This document shows, one piece after another, positions 18,309 to 28,209 of a stretch of 64,000 nt of DNA. Within the stretch, counting starts at the first letter, position 1; each line of letters starts with the position of its first letter. The position numbers and the translations under genes were made by a program. The notes below the pieces were generated by a model. The model saw only the letters and a program-made list of their open reading frames with translations, had not been told where the DNA came from and ran no database searches. This stretch comes from Saccharibacter floricola DSM 15669 (GTDB lineage: Bacteria > Pseudomonadota > Alphaproteobacteria > Acetobacterales > Acetobacteraceae), in assembly GCF_000378165.1 (NCBI RefSeq), contig NZ_KB899333.1, positions 248,001-312,000 of the forward strand. Reading direction: 5' to 3'.

Positions 18309-19082
18309 ATGGTGGAGTGGGAAGATGCAGCAATCGTGTTGCGCACTGTACCTTATGGAGAGACCAGTCTTCTTGTTCATCTCCTCACTCAAGAGCATGG
18401 TGTATGGCGTGGCCTTGTGCGTGGGGGGATGTCACGCCGTCAAAGTGCGATATGGCAGGTTGGGACGATTCTGGCAGCACGATGGAAAGCGCGTCTTCCT
18501 GAAAATTTAGGTACGTTTACTGGCGAAGCGGTGCGGTCTTGCGCTGCTTCCTTGATGGAATCCCCTCTAGGGCTTGTATTGCTGAGTAGTGCATGTGCCC
18601 TGTGCAGTGAGGCATTGGCGGAGAAAGAAGCGCATCCTGCTTTGTTTTCTGAACTTGTGCGTTTGTTAAGCGAGGTGAGTGTGTCACCTGAAGCGCCGCC
18701 TATTGCCTCTTATATACGGTGGGAAGCTTTTTTATTGCAGGCCCTAGGTTATGGTCTTGATTTAACACGCTGTGCGGTGACGGGAGAGCGGGAGAAGCTT
18801 GTATTTGTCTCGCCACGAACGGGGCGTGCGGTGAGTGAGAATGGTGCAGGAGAGTGGCGTGATCGCCTGCTGCCATTACCGCCTTTTTTGCGTGATGACA
18901 GCGAGGGAGACCCTATGCAGTGGTGCGAAGGAGTGCGTCTAACAGGCTATTTCCTAGAACGTGCCGCTTTTGCATCGCATCACAAGCCGCTCCCATCTGC
19001 GCGGGAACGGTTTGTTACCTTGTTAGAAAGGCATGAAGAGGTTACGGGAAGAACTGGACAGACGTTACCAGAACATGGCTAA
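18309..19082 (+). CDS. recO: DNA repair protein RecO
   Basis: RecFOR-pathway mediator that loads RecA on gapped DNA; 257 aa from ATG 18309, which follows AAGGAAGGGGG. The N-terminal OB fold (WEDAAIVLRTVPYGETSLLV, then HGVWRGLVRGG) is typical. The helical C-terminal part has only the single Cys of the alphaproteobacterial form (RCAVTG) rather than a zinc finger. The frame is open for nine codons upstream, but these lack a ribosome site. parC follows after 37 bp and may be co-transcribed. Confidence 0.93.
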   Translation: MVEWEDAAIVLRTVPYGETSLLVHLLTQEHGVWRGLVRGGMSRRQSAIWQVGTILAARWKARLPENLGTFTGEAVRSCAASLMESPLGLVLLSSACALCSEALAEKEAHPALFSELVRLLSEVSVSPEAPPIASYIRWEAFLLQALGYGLDLTRCAVTGEREKLVFVSPRTGRAVSENGAGEWRDRLLPLPPFLRDDSEGDPMQWCEGVRLTGYFLERAAFASHHKPLPSARERFVTLLERHEEVTGRTGQTLPEHG

Positions 19083-19119
19083 TTAGGCATGTTTCCACCG
19101 ACAGTAAGTAGGAGATCCT

Positions 19120-21327
19120 ATGGCGGGCGATTTGGCCGGGCATGTGGAAGATACGAGATTAGCAGAAGCGCTCAGTGAGCGGTACATCGCTTATGCTATG
19201 TCGACCATTACATCGCGCTCTTTGCCCGATGTGCGTGATGGCTTGAAGCCTGTCCATCGACGTTTACTGTACGCGATGCAGCAGTTGCGTTTAGACCCAA
19301 CGTCTGGGTTTAAGAAATGCGCACGCGTTGTCGGTGATGTGATCGGTAAATTCCACCCTCATGGTGATGCTTCTGTTTACGATGCGCTCGTGCGTCTAGC
19401 GCAGGGTTTTGCTGTGCGTTATCCGTTGGTGGAAGGACAAGGTAATTTCGGCTCGGTTGATGGCGATGGCGCAGCGGCTATGCGGTACACTGAAAGCCGT
19501 TTGACCGAGACGGCCCGCATTATGCTGGACGGACTGAAAGATAATGCGGTTGATTTTCGCCCAACCTATGACAATGAAGATCAAGAACCGCTCGTTTTGC
19601 CGGGTTTATTTCCCAATCTTCTTGCTAATGGCGCAGCGGGGATTGCTGTGGGGATGGCAACCAATATTCCCCCTCATAATGCCGCAGAGATTTACCGCGC
19701 CGCGCGTTTATTGATCGAGAAACCAGAGAGCGATACCGCTGCTTTGGTGGAATTGATGCCCGGGCCTGATTTCCCAACCGGTGGAATCTTGGTTGAAGAT
19801 CGTGCGGCTGTCTTAAAAGCGTATGAGACAGGGCGTGGGAGCTTTCGCACGAGGGCACGGTGGGAGATTGAAAAAGGCCGCGCTGGAACGTGGAGCATTA
19901 TTGTTACGGAAATTCCGTATCAGGTGCAGAAAAGCAAGCTCATTGAGCAGATCGCTACAGCGATGGAGCAGCGTAAATTGCCGTTGCTTGCTGATGTGCG
20001 TGATGAAAGCACCACCGATATTCGGCTTGTTTTGGAGCCTAAGAGCCGTAATACAGACCCTGACGTGTTGATGGAAACGCTCTTCCGCAATACGCCGTTG
20101 GAAAACCGCTTTAGCCTGAACATGAATGTGTTAAGCCAAGGTCGTGTACCGGGCGTACTCTCGCTTAAAAGCGTTTTGCAGGCTTGGCTTGAGCATGTGC
20201 ATGAGGTGCTGATCCGTCGTTCACAGCATCGTTTGGATGCCGTGTTGAAGCGGTTGGAGATATTAGATGGGTTTCTCAAGGTTTATCTGAATCTTGATGA
20301 GGTCATTCGTATTGTTCGCGATCATGATGAGCCGAAAATAGGCCTGATGAAAGCCTTTGACCTGAGTGACCTTCAGGCTGAGTATGTGCTCAACATGCGT
20401 TTGCGTTCTTTGCGCCGGTTGGAAGAAATGGAAATTCGGCGTGAGCGTGATGGTCTTGGTAAAGAGCAAGCATCGCTGGAGCGCCTTCTCGGGTCGGAAA
20501 AGAGGCGTTGGAAGCGTATCAGTGATGATCTGACACGTATGGAAGCGACATTTAGTGAGGGGCCTTATAGCGCGCGACGCACGACGATTGCAGATGCACC
20601 CGTGGCTGTGGATACGTCAGCCGCTCTGGAGGTAGAGCGTGAGCCGCTGACGGTTCTGCTGTCTCGTAAAGGATGGATCAGAGCTATGAAGGGGCATGGG
20701 CTTGATCCGGCAGGGCTGCGCTTTAAGGAAGGCGATGGGGCAGACTTTATCGTGGAATGTCAGAGTACAGACCGCTTGTGCTTGATGGCCAGTGGAGGAC
20801 GAGCTTTTACGCTGAAAGTGGCTGACCTGCCGCGTGGGCGTGGATTTGGCCAGCCTGTACGAACCCTTGCTGACCTTACGCAGGAGGATCATCCAGTCGC
20901 ATTGTTCGCGGCCGGCGATGAAACTGGGCGGTGTTTTTTGGTAAATTCAGCTGGGCGCGGGATGATCGTCCCCGTAAAGAGCTTGCTGGCCGAAAAGCGT
21001 ACGGGACGGCAAGTCTTTAACCTTAAAGACGGAGAGCAGGTTAGCTTCTGCATACCAGCGGTTGGGACGCATGTTCTATGCCTCACTGCTCATAAACGCG
21101 CGTTGATTTTCCCGCTGGATCAGGTCAGTGAGGTTAATCGTGGGAGCGGTGTTGTGCTGCAAAAACTGAGCGGAAGCACACTCAAACAGGTACGTCTCTT
21201 TTCCCTAGAGGAGGGGCTTATTTGGCGTGAGGGACAGCGTAAGCGCGCACTAACAGATCTTGAGCCGTTAGTGGCCCGCCGCGGAACAACGGGCCGCGTT
21301 GCTCCACAATGGATGCTGCGCAAGTAA
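19120..21327 (+). CDS. parC: DNA topoisomerase IV subunit A
   Basis: Decatenates daughter chromosomes together with ParE. The 735-aa length and the C-terminal beta-propeller point to ParC rather than GyrA, which is longer with a GyrA-box propeller. The catalytic Tyr123 is in AAMRYTESR. The quinolone-determining segment is FHPHGDASVYDAL, with Ala84 and Asp88 at the positions equivalent to E. coli Ser80 and Glu84; Ala there seems normal for alphaproteobacterial ParC. It begins 37 bp after recO behind a TAGGAGA ribosome site. Confidence 0.94.
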   Translation: MAGDLAGHVEDTRLAEALSERYIAYAMSTITSRSLPDVRDGLKPVHRRLLYAMQQLRLDPTSGFKKCARVVGDVIGKFHPHGDASVYDALVRLAQGFAVRYPLVEGQGNFGSVDGDGAAAMRYTESRLTETARIMLDGLKDNAVDFRPTYDNEDQEPLVLPGLFPNLLANGAAGIAVGMATNIPPHNAAEIYRAARLLIEKPESDTAALVELMPGPDFPTGGILVEDRAAVLKAYETGRGSFRTRARWEIEKGRAGTWSIIVTEIPYQVQKSKLIEQIATAMEQRKLPLLADVRDESTTDIRLVLEPKSRNTDPDVLMETLFRNTPLENRFSLNMNVLSQGRVPGVLSLKSVLQAWLEHVHEVLIRRSQHRLDAVLKRLEILDGFLKVYLNLDEVIRIVRDHDEPKIGLMKAFDLSDLQAEYVLNMRLRSLRRLEEMEIRRERDGLGKEQASLERLLGSEKRRWKRISDDLTRMEATFSEGPYSARRTTIADAPVAVDTSAALEVEREPLTVLLSRKGWIRAMKGHGLDPAGLRFKEGDGADFIVECQSTDRLCLMASGGRAFTLKVADLPRGRGFGQPVRTLADLTQEDHPVALFAAGDETGRCFLVNSAGRGMIVPVKSLLAEKRTGRQVFNLKDGEQVSFCIPAVGTHVLCLTAHKRALIFPLDQVSEVNRGSGVVLQKLSGSTLKQVRLFSLEEGLIWREGQRKRALTDLEPLVARRGTTGRVAPQWMLRK

Positions 21328-21367
21328 GGCGGTTGTTCGGTATTATTGAGACAGTAAGGGGAGCTGC

Positions 21368-22786
21368 ATGCACCATTTATTCTCGTGGGCCTTTTTGTTG
21401 GGGGCTGTGCATGTTGCACTCTCGATTACGGTTACGCTGCATGTTCTTCTGACAAAGCGAGATACGGCTGCAGCAACGGGATGGATCGGTATTTGTTGGT
21501 TCATGCCCTATATGGGTAGTTTGCTCTATTGGCTCTTGGGCATTAACCGTGTTCACCGGCGCGCACGGCAGCTCATGGATGATGAGACGCAGGAGTTCTC
21601 GGGGAGACTCATGCAGTTTCATCATGAAGGGCAGGTGAACTTTAAGCCGCTCGTCCGTATGTTGGATCGTCTAACAGAGCAACCTTTACTGCGCGGGAAT
21701 AAGGTGAGCTGTCTTCATGATGGAGACGACGTTTATCCCTTGATGCTTCAGGCGATTAATCACGCGAAGCACTCCGTGCTGCTCTGCTCATATATCTTTC
21801 GGGATGATGCGATAGGCGAACGCTTCGCGGCGGCTTTAATAGAGGCCCATCGTCGTGGGGTTGAAGTACGTGTTTTGGTTGACGGTGTCGGCAGTGGGTA
21901 TCTTGTCAGTAAGATCTATAATCGCCTCCGTCGTAATGATGTGCCTTGCGCGCGGTTTATGCATTCATTTTGGCCATGGCGCACGCCATTTATCAATTTA
22001 CGCAATCACCGCAAGATTTTAGTGGTCGATGGGCAAATTGGCTTTATGGGAGGGCTTAATATTGGGGAGGAAAATCTTCTCAAACAAAAGCCGGGCCGTC
22101 GTATCCCTGTCTCCGATACACATTTCCGCCTTTCAGGCCCTGTCGTCTCTCAACTGACAGAGACATTTGCGCGGGATTGGTCTTTCACGACGGATGAAGA
22201 CCTCAAGGGCCGTTATTATTTTCCCGAGCCGGTTGTTGAGGGAGATGTCCCGATCCGCGTAGTGACATCAGGCCCTGATAATGATGATGAGAAGATCGAA
22301 TATACGATCCTACAAGCGATTATTCTCGCGCGGCATCATGTATGTTTCATGACGCCTTATTTTGTTCCTGACAGCCGTTTTACGATGGAACTTGGCTTAG
22401 CAGCTCTGCGCGGTGTTCAGGTGGACATTGTTGTACCGCGCCGTAGTAATCATCCCCCGATTGATCATGCGCGTGACGCAGGGTTGCAACGTCTCGTTGA
22501 AGTTGGATGTCATGTATGGATGGGGGAGCCGCCCTTTAACCACTCCAAGCTGATGACGGTAGATGGGCAATGGAGCTTCGTTGGGAGTGCGAATCTCGAT
22601 CGACGTTCTCTACGCTTGAACTTTGAGATCAATGTTGAGGTACATGACCCTAAAACAGCCCAGTATCTTGAAGCGTTCATGGAGCAACACCACCATCATC
22701 GCGTTACATTGGATGAAATTGTCGCGTGGCCTTTATGGAAGCGCCTGCGCGATGCGGCGTTGCGGCTCTTTTTGCCTTATCTCTAA
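21368..22786 (+). CDS. cls: Cardiolipin synthase (phospholipase D family)
   Basis: Makes cardiolipin from phosphatidylglycerol at the inner membrane. The 472-aa product has two N-terminal transmembrane segments (about 5-27 and 36-58) and two HKD catalytic motifs: NHRKILVVDG (His214, Lys216, Asp221) and NHSKLMTVDG (His392, Lys394, Asp399), each followed by the usual GG/GSAN tail. It is 40 bp after parC. Its stop overlaps that of the convergent EEP-fold gene by 4 bp. In E. coli a PLD-type cardiolipin synthase (clsB) also neighbours an EEP gene (ybhP). Confidence 0.93.
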   Translation: MHHLFSWAFLLGAVHVALSITVTLHVLLTKRDTAAATGWIGICWFMPYMGSLLYWLLGINRVHRRARQLMDDETQEFSGRLMQFHHEGQVNFKPLVRMLDRLTEQPLLRGNKVSCLHDGDDVYPLMLQAINHAKHSVLLCSYIFRDDAIGERFAAALIEAHRRGVEVRVLVDGVGSGYLVSKIYNRLRRNDVPCARFMHSFWPWRTPFINLRNHRKILVVDGQIGFMGGLNIGEENLLKQKPGRRIPVSDTHFRLSGPVVSQLTETFARDWSFTTDEDLKGRYYFPEPVVEGDVPIRVVTSGPDNDDEKIEYTILQAIILARHHVCFMTPYFVPDSRFTMELGLAALRGVQVDIVVPRRSNHPPIDHARDAGLQRLVEVGCHVWMGEPPFNHSKLMTVDGQWSFVGSANLDRRSLRLNFEINVEVHDPKTAQYLEAFMEQHHHHRVTLDEIVAWPLWKRLRDAALRLFLPYL

Positions 22787-23427
22787 AGAATGGGAATAGG
22801 CGAGAGATGGACAGAAATAGGGTGGTGATCAGAGCCGAAGCGGGGATAGGCACGCGTTTTTAATGGTGTAAAGCCGCGCACTAGGCAACGATCCAGTCGG
22901 AACGGGACATAATTGAGCATATGATGAGTGGTTTCGCGTGGGCCAACATCATGAAAGGTCGGTAAAAGCGCCGGCCCAACAATGTTAAAGTCCCCCATAA
23001 TGACGGCGCGATGGTGTTGATGGTCACCAATAAGGCGAAGTTGCCGGCGGTTAAGAAGTTGCCCGTGGGAAAGATGAACATTTGCTATAGAGAAAGGGCC
23101 AAAGCGGCCTTCAAATGTCATAAGCTGTGCTGAGCGTTGGATAATCAAACCCGGTGGAAGCGGATAGAGTTGTGGTGCCGTTGAGAAAGGCAAGCGACTC
23201 CAACATGCCGTACCGTGGACTCGTCCGGGGAGAGCCACTCGAGAATAATAACCACCGACGAGGTCAGGCAGTCGATCCATTAATACGCGGGCTTCCTGCA
23301 TCAATAAAATATCAGGCTGTGTCATGCGGAGAAGCAGGCGAATATCTTCCAGTGTAGCGCCATCTTCATGAAAAAGATTCCAGCTCACAAGACGTAATGA
23401 CGGTGATAAATCAGGAAGGGCGTTCAT
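22783..23427 (-). CDS. Endonuclease/exonuclease/phosphatase-fold protein
   Basis: A 214-aa member of the EEP superfamily. Active-site landmarks are in place: RLVSWNLFHED (Asn), DILLMQEAR (metal-binding Glu), MGDFNIVGP (Asp and Asn) and the final GSDHHPISV (Asp-His). Start ATG 23427 was chosen because the frame further upstream encodes basic, dissimilar sequence and would run under the divergent metC-like gene. Substrate is unknown: nuclease, sphingomyelinase-like or phosphatase are all possible. Its convergence with cls recalls the E. coli ybhP-clsB pair, which hints at a lipid-linked role (inference). Confidence 0.8.
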   Translation of the reverse strand: MNALPDLSPSLRLVSWNLFHEDGATLEDIRLLLRMTQPDILLMQEARVLMDRLPDLVGGYYSRVALPGRVHGTACWSRLPFSTAPQLYPLPPGLIIQRSAQLMTFEGRFGPFSIANVHLSHGQLLNRRQLRLIGDHQHHRAVIMGDFNIVGPALLPTFHDVGPRETTHHMLNYVPFRLDRCLVRGFTPLKTRAYPRFGSDHHPISVHLSPIPIL

Positions 23428-23556
23428 AGAGTGATTAATGGCCTGTTGCGGGAATAAGAACGATAGATTATCGGAGAATATGGGCCGTTTCTCAATGAAG
23501 CGCAAAGAAAAAAGTCCACTTAACACTGATGACCAGCACGAAAGAGTTCTTTGTTT

Positions 23557-24798
23557 ATGGCGCAAGAAGAAGGCCGCACCGGTGCGCAACACAACGCCCT
23601 CTCGCATACTATTGGGGCTGGTTGGCGTGAATTGGCGACATTTTTAACCCATACAGCACGGCCCGAGCCGACAGCTGAAGGGCGGTTTGTCAATTATGGG
23701 GTGGAACGCGGTTCGACCGTTTTATTCCCGACTATTGCTGACCTCAATAATGATGGAGATAAAGCGCATAACCATCAGCTTGTTTATGGTGCGATGGGAA
23801 ACCCCATTCAGCATGAGCTTGAAAAGCTGCTCGCTGAGCTTGAAGGGGGAACGCATACACAGGTTGTGGGGTCAGGGCTTGCGGCGTGCACAGTGCCTTT
23901 ACTTGCGTTTTTAAACGCTGGAGATCATTTACTCCTCCCAGATTCGGTATATGGGCCAACGCGGCGTTTTGCCCGGCGTTTTTTGACGCGGTTTGGGGTT
24001 GAGACGACGTTCTATCCACCCATGGCTGATGAACAAACGTTACAAGGGCTGGTAACGTCCAAGACAGCGATTATTTTTGCGGAAAGCCCCGGCAGCCATA
24101 CGTTTGAAGTGCAGGACATTCCCATGATTGCGCGTGTCGCTCACGAGCATGGAGCTCGGCTTTTGCTGGATAATACCTGGGGGATTGGGGCCTTTAAGCC
24201 ATTTGAGCATGGTGTGGATGTGTCTATCCAAGCGCTAACGAAATATCCGTCTGGTCATTCCGACGTCATTATCGGAGCAGTGACGGTGGCGAAGGAGGAA
24301 GACTGGCTGCCGTTACGTCATGCTGCCATTGAAATGGGCGAATGTGCGAGTAGTGATGATTGCTGGCTTACCTTACGGGGTTTACGCACGATGGCGCTGC
24401 GGTTGGAGCGGCAAGCGGTCTCTGCTTTAGAGGTGGCGCACTGGTTTAAAAACCGACCTGAAGTGGTACGTGTGCGCCATCCTGCTTTTCCTGAATGTCC
24501 CGGTCATGAATTTTGGAAGCGAGACTTCACGGGGGCTAGCGGACTGTTTGGTGTTGAGCTGCGCTCCGACATCACGGTGGAGGCGATGCAGCGGATGATG
24601 GATAGGCTGACGCTGTTTGGTATTGGTGCGAGCTGGGGCGGCTATGAAAGCTTAATCCTCCCAACAACGGGCGGGGTAACGCGTAATGATACGGGTGGCC
24701 TGCCAGAGGGCGCGGCCTTCCGTATTCATATCGGGTTGGAAAATGTTGCTGACTTAACGCGTGACCTTGAGCAGGCGTTCCATCATCTAACAGTGTAG
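23557..24798 (+). CDS. metC: Cystathionine beta-lyase-like PLP enzyme
   Basis: Cys/Met metabolism PLP-dependent enzyme, 413 aa. The Schiff-base lysine is Lys229 in QALTKYPSGHSDV, the PLP-ring Asp is Asp205 in LLLDNTWG, and phosphate-binding residues are in VGSGLAA. The form of the motif (TKYPSGHSD) is that of MetC-type beta-lyases rather than MetB or MetZ. Expected reaction: cystathionine to homocysteine, pyruvate and ammonia. The start is ATG 23557; an in-frame TTG at 23551 is also possible. It ends 7 bp from the convergent MgtC-like gene. Related lyase specificities cannot be excluded. Confidence 0.87.
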   Translation: MAQEEGRTGAQHNALSHTIGAGWRELATFLTHTARPEPTAEGRFVNYGVERGSTVLFPTIADLNNDGDKAHNHQLVYGAMGNPIQHELEKLLAELEGGTHTQVVGSGLAACTVPLLAFLNAGDHLLLPDSVYGPTRRFARRFLTRFGVETTFYPPMADEQTLQGLVTSKTAIIFAESPGSHTFEVQDIPMIARVAHEHGARLLLDNTWGIGAFKPFEHGVDVSIQALTKYPSGHSDVIIGAVTVAKEEDWLPLRHAAIEMGECASSDDCWLTLRGLRTMALRLERQAVSALEVAHWFKNRPEVVRVRHPAFPECPGHEFWKRDFTGASGLFGVELRSDITVEAMQRMMDRLTLFGIGASWGGYESLILPTTGGVTRNDTGGLPEGAAFRIHIGLENVADLTRDLEQAFHHLTV

Positions 24799-24805
24799 CA
24801 GCGCG

Positions 24806-25282
24806 TCATTCGCTTTCGTCCTGTGCGTTGGCCGAGGCAGCAGGAGCATGTTGGTTTAGCCACCGCACGACGTAACGAAGTAATGTGTTGGCGAGAAGGA
24901 TGAAGACGGTCAGTAATGCGGCTTCGGCAATCATGTCGGAGCCGGCACAGGCGCCAATGGCGGCGGAGCACCATAGAGTGGCGGCCGTGTTAAGCCCGCT
25001 GATTGTGCCGCCATCTTTCATAATAACACCAGCGCCTAAAAAGCCGACGCCTGAAACGACGTAAGAAATAACCCGTATGGCCGAGTTGGCATCCCCCAGA
25101 TGCTGGGCAAGGTCAACAAAAGCTGATGCGCCAAGGGCAACGAGGGCATGGGTGCGCAGGCCAGCCGTACGTTGGCGAAGCTGGCGTTCGACGCCAATAA
25201 GGGCGCCGAAGGTGAAGGCTGAGAGGTAACTTCCGAACGTATCGAGAAAAGATTGTGGGTCAAATGTATGGGTAAAATGCAT
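24806..25282 (-). CDS. MgtC/SapB family membrane protein
   Basis: A 158-aa inner membrane protein with about four to five transmembrane segments. The family core is clear: ALIGVERQLRQRTAGLRTHA (about 27-46) and GFLGAGVIMKDGGTISGLNT (about 79-98). MgtC proteins are linked to survival at low magnesium and to control of ATP synthase in some pathogens, but many short members such as this have no defined role. It is last in the minus-strand run hisN-serA-comM-this gene, 32 bp after comM. Confidence 0.88.
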   Translation of the reverse strand: MHFTHTFDPQSFLDTFGSYLSAFTFGALIGVERQLRQRTAGLRTHALVALGASAFVDLAQHLGDANSAIRVISYVVSGVGFLGAGVIMKDGGTISGLNTAATLWCSAAIGACAGSDMIAEAALLTVFILLANTLLRYVVRWLNQHAPAASANAQDESE

Positions 25283-25314
25283 AGGCAGAGCATCCCCAGC
25301 GTCGTTGCTGTGTT

Positions 25315-26817
25315 TTAGAGCCGATAGCTGAGAGCTTCGGCTGCGTGATGACGTTGCACCGTCTTGCTGCCTTCTAAATCAGCAATAGTGCGTGACACAC
25401 GAAGAAGACGAATCATTCCACGGTTGGATAACCGTAAACGGGTTGCCGCTTGTTCCGTCAATGACAAAGCGTCTTCATCAATAGAAAAATCTTCCGGTGC
25501 GGCTTGGGCGTTACAGCAGTCCTGACGCTTGAGCTGACGGGCGCGTGCTTTTGTTACGCGTGCACGCACAATCTCGCTCGCTTCTCCCTTGGGGGAGCGG
25601 TTCAGTTCAATCGGTGAGAGAGGGGTGATCTCAACACGGAGGTCGATGCGGTCAAGCATAGGGCCAGAGATGCGGGCGGTGTAATCATCTGCGCAGCGCG
25701 GCGCTTTACGGCAGGCGCGCTCTGAATCGCCTAGATAGCCGCATTTGCAGGGATTCATCGCCGCGATAAACTGGAAACGTGCTGGATATTGCGTGTGATG
25801 GGCCGCCCGTGAAATCGTAATCTGCCCCGTTTCCAGTGGTTGACGGAGTGATTCGAGGCATGAGCGTGAAAATTCGGGGAGTTCGTCTAGGAAGAGAACC
25901 CCATGATGGGCGAGGCTGATTTCTCCGGGGCGCGCTTTTTGCCCACCACCCACTAAGGCGGGAAGGCTCGCACTATGATGTGGTGCGCGATAAGGCGGAC
26001 GAGAGATGAGGCGTCCATTATGGAGGAGGCCGCTAATGCTATGAATTTGGCTGGCTTCAAGCATTTCCCGATGTGTAAGGTCAGGAAGAATGCTGGGCAA
26101 TCGGCTCGCGAGCATGGACTTGCCGGCACCCGGTGGCCCGCTCATGAGAAGGGAGTGCCCGCCAGCAGCGACGATCTCAAGGACACGTCGTCCGGTTTCC
26201 ATCCCTTTAATATCGATGAGATCAGGCCCGTAATCGGGCTCATGCACGACAGGGTCTGAGATAGGGGTAAGGACTTGCTCGCCGCGGCAATGAGCGATCA
26301 GAGCGCTGAGGGAAGGTGGCGTGATGATATCAATATCAGGGTGCCCCCACCGGGCTTCAGCTCCCTGTGTCGGTGGGCAGATAAGCCCAAGTTCCATCGA
26401 GGCCGCCGTAATGGCGGCACAAAGAGCGCCATGTGTTGCGTTGATCTTCCCATCAAGAGAGACTTCACCAATAGCAGCATAGTGAGCAACGCTATCAATG
26501 GAGAGTACCCCCATCGCGACAAGGAGGCCGATCGCAATAGGAAGATCAAAATGTGCGCCTTCCTTGGGGAGATCAGCAGGGGTTAGATTGACCAAGATCC
26601 GCTTTGGCGGAAGGGCCAGGCCCATAGAGGAAAGAGCGGCACGCACACGTTCGCGGGCCTCTCCAACCGCTTTATCGGCCATGCCGACGACTAAAAAGGA
26701 GGGTAACCCGCTGGCGACATGAACCTCTACGGTCACCGGAACCGCATCAATCCCGACAAAAGCAAAGCTTTGAATACGGGCAAGTTGAGGGGCGGTGGGC
26801 GGCGGCGATGTGGTCAT
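25315..26817 (-). CDS. comM: YifB/ComM family Mg chelatase-like AAA+ ATPase
   Basis: Product of 500 aa. The N-terminal Lon protease S16-like domain (GLPSFLVVGMADKAVGEARE) is followed by an AAA+ module with Walker A GPPGAGKS at 227-234 and Walker B FLDELPEF, then the C-terminal Mg-chelatase domain (ATRLRLSNRGMIRLLRVSRT). ComM acts as a hexameric branch-migration helicase in natural transformation in Vibrio and Acinetobacter; homologues are widespread in non-competent species. A Cys cluster near residue 355 (CKCG ... CRKAPRCADD) is family-typical. It lies 30 bp after serA. Confidence 0.92.
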   Translation of the reverse strand: MTTSPPPTAPQLARIQSFAFVGIDAVPVTVEVHVASGLPSFLVVGMADKAVGEARERVRAALSSMGLALPPKRILVNLTPADLPKEGAHFDLPIAIGLLVAMGVLSIDSVAHYAAIGEVSLDGKINATHGALCAAITAASMELGLICPPTQGAEARWGHPDIDIITPPSLSALIAHCRGEQVLTPISDPVVHEPDYGPDLIDIKGMETGRRVLEIVAAGGHSLLMSGPPGAGKSMLASRLPSILPDLTHREMLEASQIHSISGLLHNGRLISRPPYRAPHHSASLPALVGGGQKARPGEISLAHHGVLFLDELPEFSRSCLESLRQPLETGQITISRAAHHTQYPARFQFIAAMNPCKCGYLGDSERACRKAPRCADDYTARISGPMLDRIDLRVEITPLSPIELNRSPKGEASEIVRARVTKARARQLKRQDCCNAQAAPEDFSIDEDALSLTEQAATRLRLSNRGMIRLLRVSRTIADLEGSKTVQRHHAAEALSYRL

Positions 26818-26847
26818 GTGTCTGCGGGTTTCCTTTTTTAGTAGATG

Positions 26848-28125
26848 TTAATCCTGTTGGGAGACAGGATGGATCAAACGAGCACGCAAGGTGCCTTCTA
26901 AGGAACGCAGCTTGGTGAGCAGCTCGTTTTCAAGTGCGCTTACATCCCTGCCTTCATGCGGCTCAGCTTCAGCGACGACATAGCCGAGCTCACCATCCGT
27001 CTGTAGGAATTGTGCTGTGAGGTTACAGTCAGCTTCTGCGAAAATATCGTTGATCTGCCGCAAGAGGCCCGGGCGGTTTTCGTGCACATGCATAAAGCGC
27101 ATACCACCGGGACGTTCGGCAAGCTGAACCTGTGGGAAGTTGACAGCGCCGATGGTGGAGCCAATGTCGGAATACTCCACAAATTTTGTAGCGACTTCGA
27201 CACCGATACGCTCTTGAGCCTCCATGGTGGAGCCCCCGATATGAGGGGTCAGCAGGACATTTTCGAGGCCCTGAAGAGGTGTGGAGAAGCGTTCTTGTGC
27301 GCTTTTTGGCTCAACAGGGAAGACGTCAATAGCGGCTCCCATCAGGTGGCCATCTTTCAAAGCGCCAGCGAGTGCGTCGAGATCCACCACTGTGCCACGA
27401 GCATTGTTGAGGAAGATGGAGTTCGGCTTCATAGCGCGAATTTCGGCTTCCCCGATCATGTTCTTTGTGTCTGGTGTTTCTGGCACATGCAACGTCACGA
27501 TGTCTGACTTTGCGAGAAGTTCTTCAAGGCTGCCGACGGCTATCGCATTCCCATGTGGAAGGCGTGGCGCAATGTCATAGTAAAGAACGGTGAGCCCGAA
27601 GGATTCGGCCAGCACAGAAAGCTGAGAGCCGATAGAGCCATAGCCAACGATACCAATCGTTTTACCGCGTACCTCCCATGCGTTAATGGCTGATTTTTCC
27701 CAACCACCTTGATGGCAGGCATCAGAACGAGACGGAATGCGGCGAAGCAGCATCACAATCTCGCCCATCACGAGTTCAGCAACAGAGCGGGTGTTGCTGA
27801 AGGGGGCATTAAAGACGGGGATCCCCGCCATACGGGCTGCATCAAGATCGACTTGATTAGTACCGATACAAAAGCAGCCAATCGTCATGAGGCGGTTAGC
27901 AGAATTGATAATATCGGCTGTTAGGCGTGTGCGGCTACGAATGCCCACCATATGCACGCCTTGTAATGCTTCTTTAAGGGCATCTCCTTCGAGAGCTCCT
28001 TTAAGGCGTGTGACCTGAGCGTAACCGTGGCGCTCAAGATAGTTCACAGCACTGTCATGGATGCCTTCGAGCAGCAGAATGCGGATTTTGTTTTTAGGGA
28101 GAGAAAGCCGACGAGAAGAGCTCAT
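26848..28125 (-). CDS. serA: D-3-phosphoglycerate dehydrogenase
   Basis: First enzyme of serine synthesis, oxidising 3-phosphoglycerate with NAD. The 425-aa length and the single C-terminal ACT domain (MRFMHVHENRPGLLRQIND) match the E. coli type rather than the long Bacillus type. The NAD-binding motif GIVGYGSIGSQ is at 158-168; catalytic Arg, Glu and His lie in LNNARGTVVD and LTPHIGGST. Serine feedback through the ACT domain is likely. It lies between hisN and comM on the same strand. Confidence 0.95.
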   Translation of the reverse strand: MSSSRRLSLPKNKIRILLLEGIHDSAVNYLERHGYAQVTRLKGALEGDALKEALQGVHMVGIRSRTRLTADIINSANRLMTIGCFCIGTNQVDLDAARMAGIPVFNAPFSNTRSVAELVMGEIVMLLRRIPSRSDACHQGGWEKSAINAWEVRGKTIGIVGYGSIGSQLSVLAESFGLTVLYYDIAPRLPHGNAIAVGSLEELLAKSDIVTLHVPETPDTKNMIGEAEIRAMKPNSIFLNNARGTVVDLDALAGALKDGHLMGAAIDVFPVEPKSAQERFSTPLQGLENVLLTPHIGGSTMEAQERIGVEVATKFVEYSDIGSTIGAVNFPQVQLAERPGGMRFMHVHENRPGLLRQINDIFAEADCNLTAQFLQTDGELGYVVAEAEPHEGRDVSALENELLTKLRSLEGTLRARLIHPVSQQD

Positions 28126-28209
28126 AGCGCGTATCCTTATCAGGGCCCGAAAGCCCTTCTAGGTCTGAAGAGAGGGTTTCTTTATAAAGCTGTAACGAAT
28201 TTGGAAGGT

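Noticed and set aside
19360-19395. Possible quinolone resistance change in ParC (Ala84)
   Set aside because: Ala at this place appears to be the ordinary state in alphaproteobacterial ParC, so it is not evidence of selection.
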